A stretch of DNA of 64,000 nucleotides from Microbacterium keratanolyticum (GTDB lineage Bacteria; Actinomycetota; Actinomycetes; Actinomycetales; Microbacteriaceae). The translations under genes and the position numbers were made by a program. Positions within the stretch are counted from its first letter, which is position 1; every line of letters begins with the position of its first letter. The DNA lies in assembly GCF_016907255.1 (NCBI RefSeq), contig NZ_JAFBBQ010000001.1, forward strand, positions 2,542,001 through 2,606,000, read 5' to 3'. The notes beneath the pieces were generated by a model. The model worked only from the letters and a program-made list of their open reading frames with translations, was not told where the DNA came from and made no database searches. Positions 19,970 through 28,360 of the stretch are shown here, one piece after another.

Positions 19970-21651
19970 GCGAGAACACGTCTACGCAGAACTCGACACC
20001 GCTGCTCAGCGTTCGCGACCTCACCATCGCGTTCCGCGGGCAGGACGGCATGCGCGAGGTTCTGCACGGAGTCAGCTTCGACATCTTCCCCGGCGAGACC
20101 GTCGCCATCGTGGGGGAGTCGGGATCTGGCAAGTCCACGACGGCCACCGCCATCGTGAATCTTCTTCCGGGTACCGGACAGGTCACCGGCGGCAGCATCA
20201 CGCTCGAAGGACGTGAGCTGACGACGCTGAGTCGTACGGCGATGGAAGCGGTGCGCGGCCGAGACATCGGCTTCGTCCCGCAGGACCCGATGTCGAACCT
20301 CAACCCGGTGTGGAGCGTCGGCTTCCAGGTGAAGGAGGCGATTCGCGCCAACGGCATCGCCCGCGGTCGTGAGGACGTCAAGTCACGCACGATCGAGGTG
20401 CTGCAGCAGGCTGGTCTTGCCGACGCCGAGCGTCGTCTGCACCAGTACCCGCATCAGTTCTCGGGCGGCATGCGTCAGCGTGCACTCATCGGCATCGGCC
20501 TCGCGGCAGACCCGAAGCTCCTGATCGCCGACGAGCCGACCTCGGCTCTCGACGTGACGGTGCAACGGGTCATCCTCGACCACATGGCGTCGTTGACGCG
20601 TGACCGCGGCACCTCGGTGCTGCTCATCACGCACGATCTCGGGCTCGCTGCAGAGCGCGCCGAGAAGATCATCGTGATGAACAACGGCAACATCGTCGAA
20701 GCCGGTCCCAGCCGACAGATCCTGGAAGATCCGCAGCATCCGTACACGAAGCGTCTCGTCGCCGCCGCGCCGAGCATCGCCTCGAAGCGCATCCAGGCCG
20801 TCGTCGAAGACCGCGGTGTGGAGACGATGGATGACCTCGCGGCGATCCCGCCGACCGTTCGGGTCGAGGGGCTCACCAAGGACTACAAGATCCGACAGGG
20901 CGGCTTCCGCAGCGAAGCATTCCGCGCCGTCGACAACGTGTCGTTCGAGATCCCGAAGGGCAAGACGCTGGCGCTGGTCGGCGAATCGGGCTCGGGCAAG
21001 TCCACGGTCGCCAAGATGGTGCTCAAGCTCGAGGAGCCGACGGCGGGCACGATCGAGATCGACGGACGCGACGTCTCGCGACTCTCTGGTGCACAGGCGT
21101 TCGGTCTGCGTCGCCGCATGCAGCCGGTCTTCCAGGACCCGTACGGGTCGTTGGATCCGCTGCGCAACATCGGCAACACGATCGCGGAGCCGCTGCAGAT
21201 CCACAACGTCGGAGACCGGAAGTCGCAGAACGCGCGCGTGCTCGAACTGCTCGACCAGGTCGCTCTGCCGCGTGTGCTCGCGACTCGCTACCCGAACGAG
21301 CTGTCCGGTGGTCAGCGTCAGCGCGTCGCGATCGCGCGTGCACTGGCTCTCAAGCCCGACATCGTCGTGCTGGATGAGGCGGTATCCGCGCTCGACGTGC
21401 TGGTGCAGGATCAGATCCTGCAGCTGCTCGCCGATCTGCAGTCCGAGCTCGAGCTGACCTACCTCTTCATCACGCACGACCTCGCGGTCGTCCGGGTCTC
21501 CAGCGACCTGGTGTGCGTCATGGAGCAGGGAAAGATCGTCGAGCAGGGCACGGTCGACGAGATCTTCAGCAACCCGCAGCAGGAGTACACGGATCGTCTG
21601 CTGCAGGCGATCCCCGGTGCGTCGATCACCCTGGGTGGCGCCGCATCGTGA
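19966..21651 (+). CDS. Fused double ATPase of oligopeptide importer (DppD-DppF fusion)
   Basis: 561 residues with two complete ABC domains. The first has Walker A GESGSGKS near 51, signature FSGGMRQRALIGIGL and Walker B LLIADEPTSALD. The second has Walker A GESGSGKS near 343, signature LSGGQRQRVAIARAL and Walker B IVVLDEAVSALD. A linker around 265-300 joins them. In Walker B of the second domain the usual DEP is DEA. This fusion replaces the two separate ATPase genes seen in the first importer. The start overlaps the permease stop (ATGA) and the stop overlaps the next gene (GTGA), extending the operon. Confidence 0.94.
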   Translation: MSENTSTQNSTPLLSVRDLTIAFRGQDGMREVLHGVSFDIFPGETVAIVGESGSGKSTTATAIVNLLPGTGQVTGGSITLEGRELTTLSRTAMEAVRGRDIGFVPQDPMSNLNPVWSVGFQVKEAIRANGIARGREDVKSRTIEVLQQAGLADAERRLHQYPHQFSGGMRQRALIGIGLAADPKLLIADEPTSALDVTVQRVILDHMASLTRDRGTSVLLITHDLGLAAERAEKIIVMNNGNIVEAGPSRQILEDPQHPYTKRLVAAAPSIASKRIQAVVEDRGVETMDDLAAIPPTVRVEGLTKDYKIRQGGFRSEAFRAVDNVSFEIPKGKTLALVGESGSGKSTVAKMVLKLEEPTAGTIEIDGRDVSRLSGAQAFGLRRRMQPVFQDPYGSLDPLRNIGNTIAEPLQIHNVGDRKSQNARVLELLDQVALPRVLATRYPNELSGGQRQRVAIARALALKPDIVVLDEAVSALDVLVQDQILQLLADLQSELELTYLFITHDLAVVRVSSDLVCVMEQGKIVEQGTVDEIFSNPQQEYTDRLLQAIPGASITLGGAAS

Positions 21652-22223
21652 CACGCAGCAGTTCCCCCGAGGGCGTGCGGACATTCCGCTCGCCCTCGGG
21701 GCTTGTCATGATGATCGCATCCGGCGCGCTGGCCCTCTTTCTGCTGGGCGATGCCGTCGTGCGCGCGAGCTGGAGCCAGATGATGCTCCTCGCGCCCTGG
21801 GTGCTTCTGGCGCTGTGGCTCGTCTACGAGCTCAGCTTCAGCTCTTTCGTGCGCATCGACGACTCCGGCGTCGTGGTGCAGAACATGCTTCGCCGTACGC
21901 AGTTCGGCTGGCGGCGGGTCCGCGACATCGACATGCGCTGGCAGCTTGAATTCGCCCTGGACGATGACCGGACGGTGACCGCCTTCGGCGGCCCGACCCG
22001 TGCACGTCCGCCGAAGCCGACCCGGAGCGACCGTGAGGATGGGGGAGTGCGCGTTCCTGCGGGGCTGCGCGACCTGACGGAGATCCGAGACCGCTGGGAC
22101 GGGGCGCAGGGCGCAGATGTTGATGCGCCGATCCGGCGCACCTGGGACACCCCCGCCCTGGTGGCGATCGGAGTGATCGCGGTCTGGGCTGCGGCAGCTG
22201 TTGCCGTCGTGAACATCGGCTGA
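21648..22223 (+). CDS. PH-domain-containing membrane protein
   Basis: 191-residue protein starting at a GTG that overlaps the ATPase stop (GTGA, 21648-21651). Two hydrophobic segments (about 19-35 and 42-57) precede a small bacterial PH-like domain (SSFVRIDDSGVVVQNMLRRT followed by WRRVRDIDMRWQLEFALDD), and a third helix (TPALVAIGVIAVWAAAAVAV) closes the protein. This matches the actinobacterial bPH_6 architecture. Function is unknown. Its place behind a transporter is a coupling of convenience as far as the sequence shows. Confidence 0.8.
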   Translation: MTRSSSPEGVRTFRSPSGLVMMIASGALALFLLGDAVVRASWSQMMLLAPWVLLALWLVYELSFSSFVRIDDSGVVVQNMLRRTQFGWRRVRDIDMRWQLEFALDDDRTVTAFGGPTRARPPKPTRSDREDGGVRVPAGLRDLTEIRDRWDGAQGADVDAPIRRTWDTPALVAIGVIAVWAAAAVAVVNIG

Positions 22224-22233
22224 GCCGTGTCAT

Positions 22234-22250
22234 AGCCCGCTGAGCGGGCT
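22234..22250. terminator. Short bidirectional hairpin between converging genes
   Basis: AGCCCGC (22234-22240), TGA loop, GCGGGCT (22244-22250). It sits 10 bases after the PH-protein stop, between that gene and the converging CPBP gene. Confidence 0.6.
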
Positions 22251-22278
22251 CTTCGACTGACAGCCCCTGGGTGGGCAC

Positions 22279-23061
22279 TCAGCCGGGAAGCCCGAAGAAC
22301 GCCGGCCACGTGGCGGCCGCCCACGGGTAGCCGACGAAGACAGCGGCATCGATCAGGAAGTGCGCGACGAGGAACGGCATCAGCCGGCCGGTGCGGGCGA
22401 AGAGCCATCCGAAGAGCAATCCCATCGCCAGGTTGCCGAGGAAGGCGCCCGGCCCCTGATAGAGGTGGTAGCTGGCGCGCAGGATCGATGTCGCGATGAT
22501 GATCGGCCAGATGCTCCAGCCCACCGTGCGCAGCCGCGCGAACAGGTAGCCGAGGACGACGATCTCCTCGGTCAGTGAGGCCCGAGCGGCGGCGAGCAGG
22601 AGGACGGGAATCGTCCACCAGTGCTGGGCCTGTGCGCCGGGATCGACCGCCACGAAGAGCTCCAGGCTGCGCCCGATCAGGTAGAAGGCGAGGCCCGGGA
22701 CGCCGATGGCGAGCACGAGGCCCACTCCCGAGGCCGTGTCACGCCAGGGGTGGCGACCGTCCAGCCCGAGTGCGCCCAAGTGAGGGCGTTGCGGGTTCCA
22801 GAGCAGGAAGCAGACGAGCAGGATCGGCACGAGCGAGAAGCCGATGCCCAGCAGCTGATACACGAGGTCGAACACCTCTCGGTCGCTGCGCGCCGGGTTG
22901 AGGGTCGCGGTCTGTTGGCCCAGAGGAGTCTCGCTCGTGAGGCGGTACGCGAGCTGCACGATCGCGTAGACGGCGGACTGGCCGAGTCCGAGCGCGAGGA
23001 CGATGGCGATCTCCCACCGCAGGCGGCGACGCGACGGAGCATCCGAAGAGGTGAGATTCAC
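22279..23061 (-). CDS. CPBP-family intramembrane protease-like protein
   Basis: 260-residue polytopic membrane protein of the CPBP (CAAX protease/bacteriocin-immunity, ABI) family. Motif 1 is E165-E166 in SLTEEIVVLGYL; the usual arginine of EExxxR is L170. Motif 2 is R195ASYH199 in ILRASYHLYQG, and motif 3 is H234FLID. The glutamates and histidines needed for catalysis are kept. The GTG at 23061 gives a short polar N-terminus before the first helix; the frame stays open through the antisense of typA, which I treat as noise. It is divergent from typA. Function in actinobacteria is unassigned. Confidence 0.82.
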   Translation of the reverse strand: MNLTSSDAPSRRRLRWEIAIVLALGLGQSAVYAIVQLAYRLTSETPLGQQTATLNPARSDREVFDLVYQLLGIGFSLVPILLVCFLLWNPQRPHLGALGLDGRHPWRDTASGVGLVLAIGVPGLAFYLIGRSLELFVAVDPGAQAQHWWTIPVLLLAAARASLTEEIVVLGYLFARLRTVGWSIWPIIIATSILRASYHLYQGPGAFLGNLAMGLLFGWLFARTGRLMPFLVAHFLIDAAVFVGYPWAAATWPAFFGLPG

Positions 23062-23181
23062 CCCTCGATCGTAGGCGCCAGCAGGGGTTCTCTGCCTCCG
23101 CTCAGCGAGAGTGAAAGCCGTGTGCGCTATTCTGGAACGTCGGCATCCCGGCGCTCCCACTCCACTTCTTAGGATTCCTGC

Positions 23182-25086
23182 ATGGCGCACGCCCTCCGCA
23201 CTGACCTCCGCAACGTCGCTATCGTCGCGCACGTCGACCACGGAAAGACCACGCTCGTCGACGCGATGCTTCGCCAGACCGGCTCGTTCGGCGAACACGC
23301 GCACGTCGAAGAACGCTCGATGGACTCGGGTGACCTGGAACGCGAAAAGGGCATCACGATCCTCGCGAAGAACACGGCGATCACCTACAAGGGTGAGCAC
23401 GCCGGCGGCAAGGAGATCACGATCAACGTGATCGACACCCCCGGTCACGCCGACTTCGGTGGCGAGGTCGAGCGCGGCCTCTCCATGGTCGACGGTGTCG
23501 TTCTGCTCGTCGACGCCAGTGAGGGCCCGCTGCCGCAGACCCGCTTCGTGCTCCGCAAGGCACTCGAGGCCAAGCTCCCGGTGATCCTGCTGGTCAACAA
23601 GACCGACCGCACCGATGCCCGCATTCCCGAGGTCGAGGCCGAGGCGCAGGACCTTCTGCTGGGCCTTGCCTCCGACCTGGTCGACGACGTGCCCGACCTC
23701 GACGTCGACGCTCTGCTCGATGTTCCCGTGGTGTACGCCTCGGGCCGTGCGGGCGCCGCATCGCGCAACCGTCCGGAGAACGGTGCGCTTCCCGACAACG
23801 ACAACCTCGAGCCGCTGTTCGAGGCGATCCTCGAGCACATCCCAGCCCCGGCATACGACGATGAGGCACCGCTGCAGGCCTGGGTCACCAACCTCGACTC
23901 CAGCCCGTTCCTCGGACGTCTCGCGCTGCTGCGCGTCTTCAATGGCACGCTGAAGAAGGGTCAGACCGTCGCGTGGGTGCGCTCTGATGGCACGACGAGC
24001 AATGCCCGCATCACCGAGCTGCTGAAGACGCGTGCGCTGGAGCGCTACCCCGCCGAGTCCGCAGGTCCCGGTGACATCGTCGCGATCGCAGGGTTCGAGA
24101 ACATCACGATCGGCGAGACGATCGCCGACCCCGAGGATGTCCGTCCGCTTCCGGCGATCACGGTCGACGACCCCGCCATCTCGATGACCATCGGAACCAA
24201 CACCTCGCCCCTCATGGGCAAGGTCAAGGGGCACAAGCTCACGGCCCGCATGGTCAAGGACCGCCTCGACAAGGAGCTCATCGGAAACGTCTCGCTCAAG
24301 GTCGTCGACATCGGCCGCCCGGACGCCTGGGAGGTTCAGGGCCGTGGTGAGCTGGCGCTGGCGATCCTCGTCGAGAACATGCGTCGTGAAGGCTTCGAGC
24401 TCACCGTCGGCAAGCCCCAGGTCGTCACCAAGAAGATCGACGGCAAGGTGCACGAGCCCTTCGAGCACCTGACGATCGACACCCCCGAGGAGCACCTCGG
24501 CGCGATCACGCAGCTTCTCGCGAACCGGAAGGGCCGCATGGAGAACATGACGAACCACGGCACGGGCTGGGTGCGCATGGAGTTCATCGTTCCCTCCCGT
24601 GGTCTCATCGGCTTCCGCAGCGAGTTCCTCACCACGACCCGTGGCACCGGCATCGCGAACGCGATCTCGCACGGCTACGAGCCGTGGGCGGGTTCGATCA
24701 CGACGCGTCAGAACGGCTCGATCGTCGCCGACCGCCAGGGTGTCGTGACGCCGTTCGCGATGATCGCGCTGCAGGAGCGCATGTCGTTCTTCGTGCAGCC
24801 GACCGCCGAGGTCTACGAAGGTATGGTCATCGGCGAGAACTCGCGCGCCGACGACATGGACGTCAACATCACGAAGGAGAAGAAGCTCACCAACATGCGT
24901 GCGGCGAGCTCCGACAGCTTCGAGTCCATGACGCCGCCGCGCGTGCTGACCCTTGAAGAGAGCCTCGAGTTCGCGCGTGATGACGAATGCGTCGAGGTCA
25001 CACCGGAGGCCGTGCGCATCCGCAAGGTGAACCTCGACCAGAACACGCGTGCCCGTGAGGCGTCGCGTCTCAAGAAGCAGGGCTGA
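23182..25086 (+). CDS. typA: Ribosome-associated GTPase TypA/BipA
   Basis: 634-residue translational GTPase. G1 is AHVDHGKT (16-23), G3 DTPGH (85-89) and G4 NKTD (139-142). The C-terminal half carries the TypA-specific segments GRGELALAILVENMRREGFE and GLIGFRSEFLTTTRGTG and the KEKKLTNMRAASSDSFE loop. BipA assists 50S assembly at low temperature and under stress. Monocistronic, with a perfect-stem terminator 46 bases downstream. Confidence 0.97.
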   Translation: MAHALRTDLRNVAIVAHVDHGKTTLVDAMLRQTGSFGEHAHVEERSMDSGDLEREKGITILAKNTAITYKGEHAGGKEITINVIDTPGHADFGGEVERGLSMVDGVVLLVDASEGPLPQTRFVLRKALEAKLPVILLVNKTDRTDARIPEVEAEAQDLLLGLASDLVDDVPDLDVDALLDVPVVYASGRAGAASRNRPENGALPDNDNLEPLFEAILEHIPAPAYDDEAPLQAWVTNLDSSPFLGRLALLRVFNGTLKKGQTVAWVRSDGTTSNARITELLKTRALERYPAESAGPGDIVAIAGFENITIGETIADPEDVRPLPAITVDDPAISMTIGTNTSPLMGKVKGHKLTARMVKDRLDKELIGNVSLKVVDIGRPDAWEVQGRGELALAILVENMRREGFELTVGKPQVVTKKIDGKVHEPFEHLTIDTPEEHLGAITQLLANRKGRMENMTNHGTGWVRMEFIVPSRGLIGFRSEFLTTTRGTGIANAISHGYEPWAGSITTRQNGSIVADRQGVVTPFAMIALQERMSFFVQPTAEVYEGMVIGENSRADDMDVNITKEKKLTNMRAASSDSFESMTPPRVLTLEESLEFARDDECVEVTPEAVRIRKVNLDQNTRAREASRLKKQG

Positions 25087-25132
25087 GCGCCTCACCCCTC
25101 AGTGTTCAGGGCACCCGCCTGAGTCACGCATC

Positions 25133-25172
25133 GAAGACCCCCGCCGTCGCACACGCGATAGCGGGGGTCTTC
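25133..25172 (+). terminator. typA terminator
   Basis: Perfect 12-bp stem GAAGACCCCCGC (25133-25144) and GCGGGGGTCTTC (25161-25172) with a 16-base loop, without a U-run. Confidence 0.75.
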
Positions 25173-25385
25173 CGCATGCGCGCAAGGGATGAACATAACG
25201 AACGTGTAACACACCTTCCTGAGGGCGTGCGCGCCGATTCTCGGTGACTGGACGGGGAATGTCCAGGCCAGGGCAGGGTTTCGCCCAGGGAGGCGGCGCA
25301 GGCTTGTTCTTCGTGCCCGGGTACTCGCTCCCGATGAGCAGCCCCAGTGCGGGTCCGGGCCGACGACGACCCGAAAGTCGAACCC
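25173..25385 (+). promoter_or_regulatory. Promoter and long structured leader of the transglycosylase-like gene
   Basis: This stretch has no gene. ATAAC at 25195-25199 and GTAAC at 25206-25210 form a direct repeat 11 bases apart. That spacing fits the MtrA boxes I recall in front of rpf and cell-wall hydrolase genes; the match is tentative. Downstream are hairpins CTGGAC/GTCCAG (25248-25253/25261-25266) and GGGTTTCGCCC. The long G+C-rich leader and the absence of a clear Shine-Dalgarno before ATG 25386 suggest control at the RNA level. The family of the leader is unknown to me. Confidence 0.4.
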
Positions 25386-26240
25386 ATGCTTCATCTTCAG
25401 AACACGCGCGCCTCCCGGCGTGTGGCATCCGCAGCCTCGGCGCACTCTGCCCTGCGTCGTCCACTGATCGGCATCGCCATCGGCGCCTCGCTGCTCGCCA
25501 GCGCCGCCGCGGGCATCGCCTTCGCACCTGCCGCCCTCGGTGCCGTCCCCTCGGAGGCGGCTCTCGCCCAGGCGGCCCAGGCTGTCGACCACGGAAAGGT
25601 CGCTCTGGCCAACGCCGAGGCGATGAACAATGTCGTCGCGCAGTCGGCCGTGCAGCCGGCTGCTGCCGCGATCGTCGCCGTGGGTGAGCTGCGCGACGAC
25701 GTCCGCGCCCTCTCTGCTCCCGACGACATGTCCGGGCAGCGCCTCATCGAGTTGACCGAAGAGGTCACCGAGGGAACCGCGGCACTGCGTGGCGAGACAA
25801 CGGCGCTCCGTGATGCGCTCGGCGCGGCACGGGTGGCTCAGGCTGCCGAGGACGCGCGTGTGCAGGCGGAAGCTGCGCGTATTGCAGCGGAAGAAGCCGA
25901 GGCTGCGGCCCAGGCTCTCGCTGCGGCGAACACCCCCGAAGGCGCGAAGGCGACCGCGGAGGCGATGGCGTCCGAGGTCTACGGCTGGGGGGCCGGTGAG
26001 TTCTCATGCCTGGAGTCGTTGTGGACGAAGGAATCCGGCTGGAACTATGAGGCCTACAATAACGACGGCGGAGCCACCGGCATCCCACAGGCGCTCCCCG
26101 GAGACAAGATGGCCGCCGCGGGTGCGGACTGGCAGACCAATGCGACGACGCAGATCGCGTGGGGTCTCGACTACATCCAGCGCGCGTACGGCTCCCCGTG
26201 TAGCGCGTGGGGTCACTCGCAGGCGGTGAACTGGTACTGA
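25386..26240 (+). CDS. Exported lytic-transglycosylase-like protein
   Basis: 284 residues. A signal or anchor segment occupies about 26-52 (LIGIAIGASLLASAAAGIAF). A helical Ala/Glu-rich stalk, probably coiled coil, spans about 150-180. The C-terminal domain (about 195-284) is of the aggregation-promoting-factor / transglycosylase-like type: ESLWTKESGWN with probable catalytic E216, then GGATGIPQALPGDKM, and C208 and C272 placed to form a disulfide. The expected role is peptidoglycan cleavage or remodelling at the cell surface. ATG 25386 is preferred over GTG 25347 because the latter adds charged residues before the signal; neither has a strong ribosome site. Confidence 0.82.
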   Translation: MLHLQNTRASRRVASAASAHSALRRPLIGIAIGASLLASAAAGIAFAPAALGAVPSEAALAQAAQAVDHGKVALANAEAMNNVVAQSAVQPAAAAIVAVGELRDDVRALSAPDDMSGQRLIELTEEVTEGTAALRGETTALRDALGAARVAQAAEDARVQAEAARIAAEEAEAAAQALAAANTPEGAKATAEAMASEVYGWGAGEFSCLESLWTKESGWNYEAYNNDGGATGIPQALPGDKMAAAGADWQTNATTQIAWGLDYIQRAYGSPCSAWGHSQAVNWY

Positions 26241-26247
26241 GCCAGAG

Positions 26248-26796
26248 TCAGCGCAGTTCGCTGATCAGGACGGCACTTGTGCCGACCGCGTGTGACTCGA
26301 AGAGGTGCGGCGCGTCGCCGGGGTACGACAGGTAGTCGCCGGGGTGCAGGAGCACGGGAGCATCGGCGGGGCCGATGAGCGCCTCCCCGCTCAAGAGCAC
26401 CACGTGCTCGGTCGTGCCGGCATGGTGGGGGAGCGAGCGTCGCGGTTCTCCGGGCTCTGCCTGGATCAGGTAGATGTCTCTGCGTGTTCCCGGTGCGGCG
26501 GCGGAGAGAAGCGTCGCGAGGTACGGGGACGCCGTGGACGCGACGCCGGCGTGGTCTCCGAGGCGGATGAGCCGCGGTGCCGTCGTTCGTTCTTCGACCA
26601 GCGTCGCGAAGGGAACGCCCAGTGCATCGCCGATCGCCCACAGCGTCTCGACGCTGGGATTTCCTGAGCCGTTCTCGAGCTGCGAGATCGTCGCCTTGGA
26701 GACGTTCGCGCGACGGGCCAGCTCCGAGACGGAGAGGCCGAGCGTCTCGCGCTCGCGACGGAGCGAGCGTGCGATCCGGGCTTGAAGATCATCCAT
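26248..26796 (-). CDS. XRE-family regulator with C-terminal cupin domain
   Basis: 182 residues. A helix-turn-helix occupies about 13-68 (LGLSVSELARRANVSKATIS, QLENGSGNPSVETLWAIG), and a cupin sensor domain about 105-180 (LPHHAGTTEHVVLLSGEA, LHPGDYLSYPGDAPH). Such proteins commonly regulate amino-acid or polyamine metabolism. It is transcribed divergently from azlCD, and the shared 110-base region holds several GTTCA half-sites, so it probably controls azlCD and itself. Confidence 0.9.
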   Translation of the reverse strand: MDDLQARIARSLRRERETLGLSVSELARRANVSKATISQLENGSGNPSVETLWAIGDALGVPFATLVEERTTAPRLIRLGDHAGVASTASPYLATLLSAAAPGTRRDIYLIQAEPGEPRRSLPHHAGTTEHVVLLSGEALIGPADAPVLLHPGDYLSYPGDAPHLFESHAVGTSAVLISELR

Positions 26797-26906
26797 TCGT
26801 TCAGTATTCCAAACGAACGTTCACTTTGACAGCCGACTCGCAACCGTTCAGAATGGTGGACGCACGTTCAGTCGAGTGAACGGCCGCGAGGGAGCGAGGC
26901 AAGTGG
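26797..26906. promoter_or_regulatory. Divergent control region with GTTCA/TGAAC repeats
   Basis: The region between the XRE-cupin gene and azlC contains GTTCA-N6-TGAAC at 26866-26881, the palindrome GAACGTTC at 26815-26822, and further GTTCA copies near 26799 and 26846. Repeated half-sites in a divergent regulator/target gap are good candidates for operators of the neighbouring regulator. Confidence 0.5.
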
Positions 26907-27629
26907 ATGGATGACGCGGATCCGGCGACCCAGGTGCGCAACGCACGTCGCGAAGCCCTCGGCGTCTCTCTCGCGACCAGTGCCTACGGCATCTCCTATG
27001 GCGCACTCGCCGTCGCTGCCGGACTCGATGTCTGGCAGACCTGTGTTCTCAGCCTCGTCATGTTCACGGGGGGATCGCAGTTTGCGTTCGTGGGGGTCTT
27101 CGCCGCGGGTGGTCTGGCGGCGCTGCCGTCGGCCGTGGCCTCCGCTGTCCTCCTCGGCGCGCGCAACATCGCCTATGGCATCCGGATGTCTCCGGTCATC
27201 GGATCAGGCTTCTGGCGGCGCCTGGGCGCCGCGCACTTCACGATCGACGAGAGCACCGCGGTCTCGCTGGCGCAGACCGATCGCAGAGCGCGACTGGTCG
27301 GGTTCTGGGTGACCGGGATCGGCATCTACATCGGGTGGAATCTCGCATCGCTGCTCGGTGGTCTGCTCGGCGACGTGCTGGGTGACCCCAAGACGTGGGG
27401 GCTGGATGCCGCCGCTGCCGCCGCGTTCCTTGCCCTCCTCTGGCCGCGCCTGCGCCAACGTCAGGCCATCGCGGTCGGGGTGGCGGCCGCATTCGTTGCC
27501 GCCGTGCTCACGCCGTTCGTGATGCCCGGCCTTCCCGTGCTCATCGCCGCCGTCGTCGCCCTCCTCGTCGGGTGGTTCAACTGGTTCGACGGTTCGCGGG
27601 CAGAGCCCGCGCGGGAGGTGCGCGCATGA
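26907..27629 (+). CDS. azlC: AzlC-family branched-chain amino-acid exporter, large subunit
   Basis: 240-residue membrane protein of the AzlC family. SLATSAYGISYGALAVAAGL and the conserved MFTGGSQFAFVGVFAAGG are present, followed by LLGARNIAYGIRMSP and an acidic DESTA segment. AzlCD pairs export branched-chain amino acids or analogues. The stop overlaps azlD by four bases (ATGA at 27626-27629). Confidence 0.92.
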   Translation: MDDADPATQVRNARREALGVSLATSAYGISYGALAVAAGLDVWQTCVLSLVMFTGGSQFAFVGVFAAGGLAALPSAVASAVLLGARNIAYGIRMSPVIGSGFWRRLGAAHFTIDESTAVSLAQTDRRARLVGFWVTGIGIYIGWNLASLLGGLLGDVLGDPKTWGLDAAAAAAFLALLWPRLRQRQAIAVGVAAAFVAAVLTPFVMPGLPVLIAAVVALLVGWFNWFDGSRAEPAREVRA

Positions 27630-27940
27630 CCCTGTGGAATGCGATCCTGCTGGCGGCGATCGCCTGCCTCGCGCTCAAGGCCGTCGGCTATCTCGTGCCG
27701 CCGTCGGTGCTCGAAGCGCCGCGACCGGCGCGCATCGCCGATCTGCTCACCGTCGCCCTGCTCGCGGCGCTGGTCGCGGTGCAGAGTCTGGCGAGCGGCC
27801 AGGAGGTCGTCGTCGACGCGCGCGTGCCTGCTGTGCTCGTCGCGGCGGGACTGCTCTGGATGCGCCAGTCGTTCCTCGTGGTCGTGTTCGCCGCGGCGCT
27901 GGTGGCGGCGCTCCTGAGGCTGTTCGGTCTCGCCGCATAG
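27626..27940 (+). CDS. azlD: AzlD-family small subunit
   Basis: 104-residue, four-helix membrane protein (TLWNAILLAAIACLALKAVG, then LLTVALLAALVAVQSL and two C-terminal helices). Size and position directly after azlC identify it as AzlD, the partner needed for export. The ATG overlaps the azlC stop. The frame is open upstream inside azlC, but only as an Arg-rich shadow. Confidence 0.9.
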   Translation: MTLWNAILLAAIACLALKAVGYLVPPSVLEAPRPARIADLLTVALLAALVAVQSLASGQEVVVDARVPAVLVAAGLLWMRQSFLVVVFAAALVAALLRLFGLAA

Positions 27941-27964
27941 CGTCGACGCAGGGGCGGTCGAAGC

Positions 27965-27970
27965 TACACT
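27965..27970 (+). promoter_or_regulatory. -10 box of probable leaderless start (DUF6113 gene)
   Basis: TACACT ends six bases before ATG 27977. No Shine-Dalgarno fits between them. Confidence 0.55.
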
Positions 27971-27976
27971 GGCAGG

Positions 27977-28351
27977 ATGCCGACCTGGATCATCCGCACT
28001 CTCTCCTGGCTGGCCGCAGGCCTGGTCGGCGCCGTCTTCGGGGTTGCGGCGACCATCGCGCACAGTGCGACCTGGGGGCCGATCCCGGTCGGGATGATCC
28101 TCGGAACGATCGCCTGCGCCGGCATCCTGATCGCGATCCGTGCGCTCACCGGCGACCGCTGGTCGGCGTTGGCTGCGGGAATCGGCATGCTGCTGCTTCT
28201 CATGGTCATCTCGGGGCGGGGCCCGGGGGGATCCGTCGTCGTCCCGGACACCCTCTACGGGCGCATCTGGGGATACATCGTCGCGGGCGTCGTCATGCTG
28301 GTCGTGGCCTGGCCAGACCTTTCGCGGCTCCGTGCCCGTGACGAGAAGTAG
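27977..28351 (+). CDS. DUF6113-family membrane protein
   Basis: 124 residues with four predicted helices (for example LSWLAAGLVGAVFGVAATIA and VGMILGTIACAGILIAIRAL). It resembles actinobacterial DUF6113 proteins found immediately upstream of the 7Fe ferredoxin gene, which is the arrangement here. Function unknown. The start is set by the -10 box six bases upstream. Confidence 0.8.
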   Translation: MPTWIIRTLSWLAAGLVGAVFGVAATIAHSATWGPIPVGMILGTIACAGILIAIRALTGDRWSALAAGIGMLLLLMVISGRGPGGSVVVPDTLYGRIWGYIVAGVVMLVVAWPDLSRLRARDEK

Positions 28352-28354
28352 ACT
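28349..28354 (+). promoter_or_regulatory. -10 box of probable leaderless start (fdxA)
   Basis: TAGACT overlaps the stop of the previous gene and ends six bases before GTG 28361. Confidence 0.55.
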
Positions 28355-28360
28355 GAACCT

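Noticed and set aside
22279..25095. 938-codon minus-strand open frame across typA
   Set aside because: Only its last 261 codons (the CPBP gene) are protein-like. The rest is antisense to typA and open because G+C-rich third positions remove stop codons on the opposite strand.
25173..25385. c-di-AMP (ydaO) riboswitch
   Set aside because: The gene type downstream fits, but I cannot find the conserved ydaO core segments, so it is reported only as an unassigned leader.
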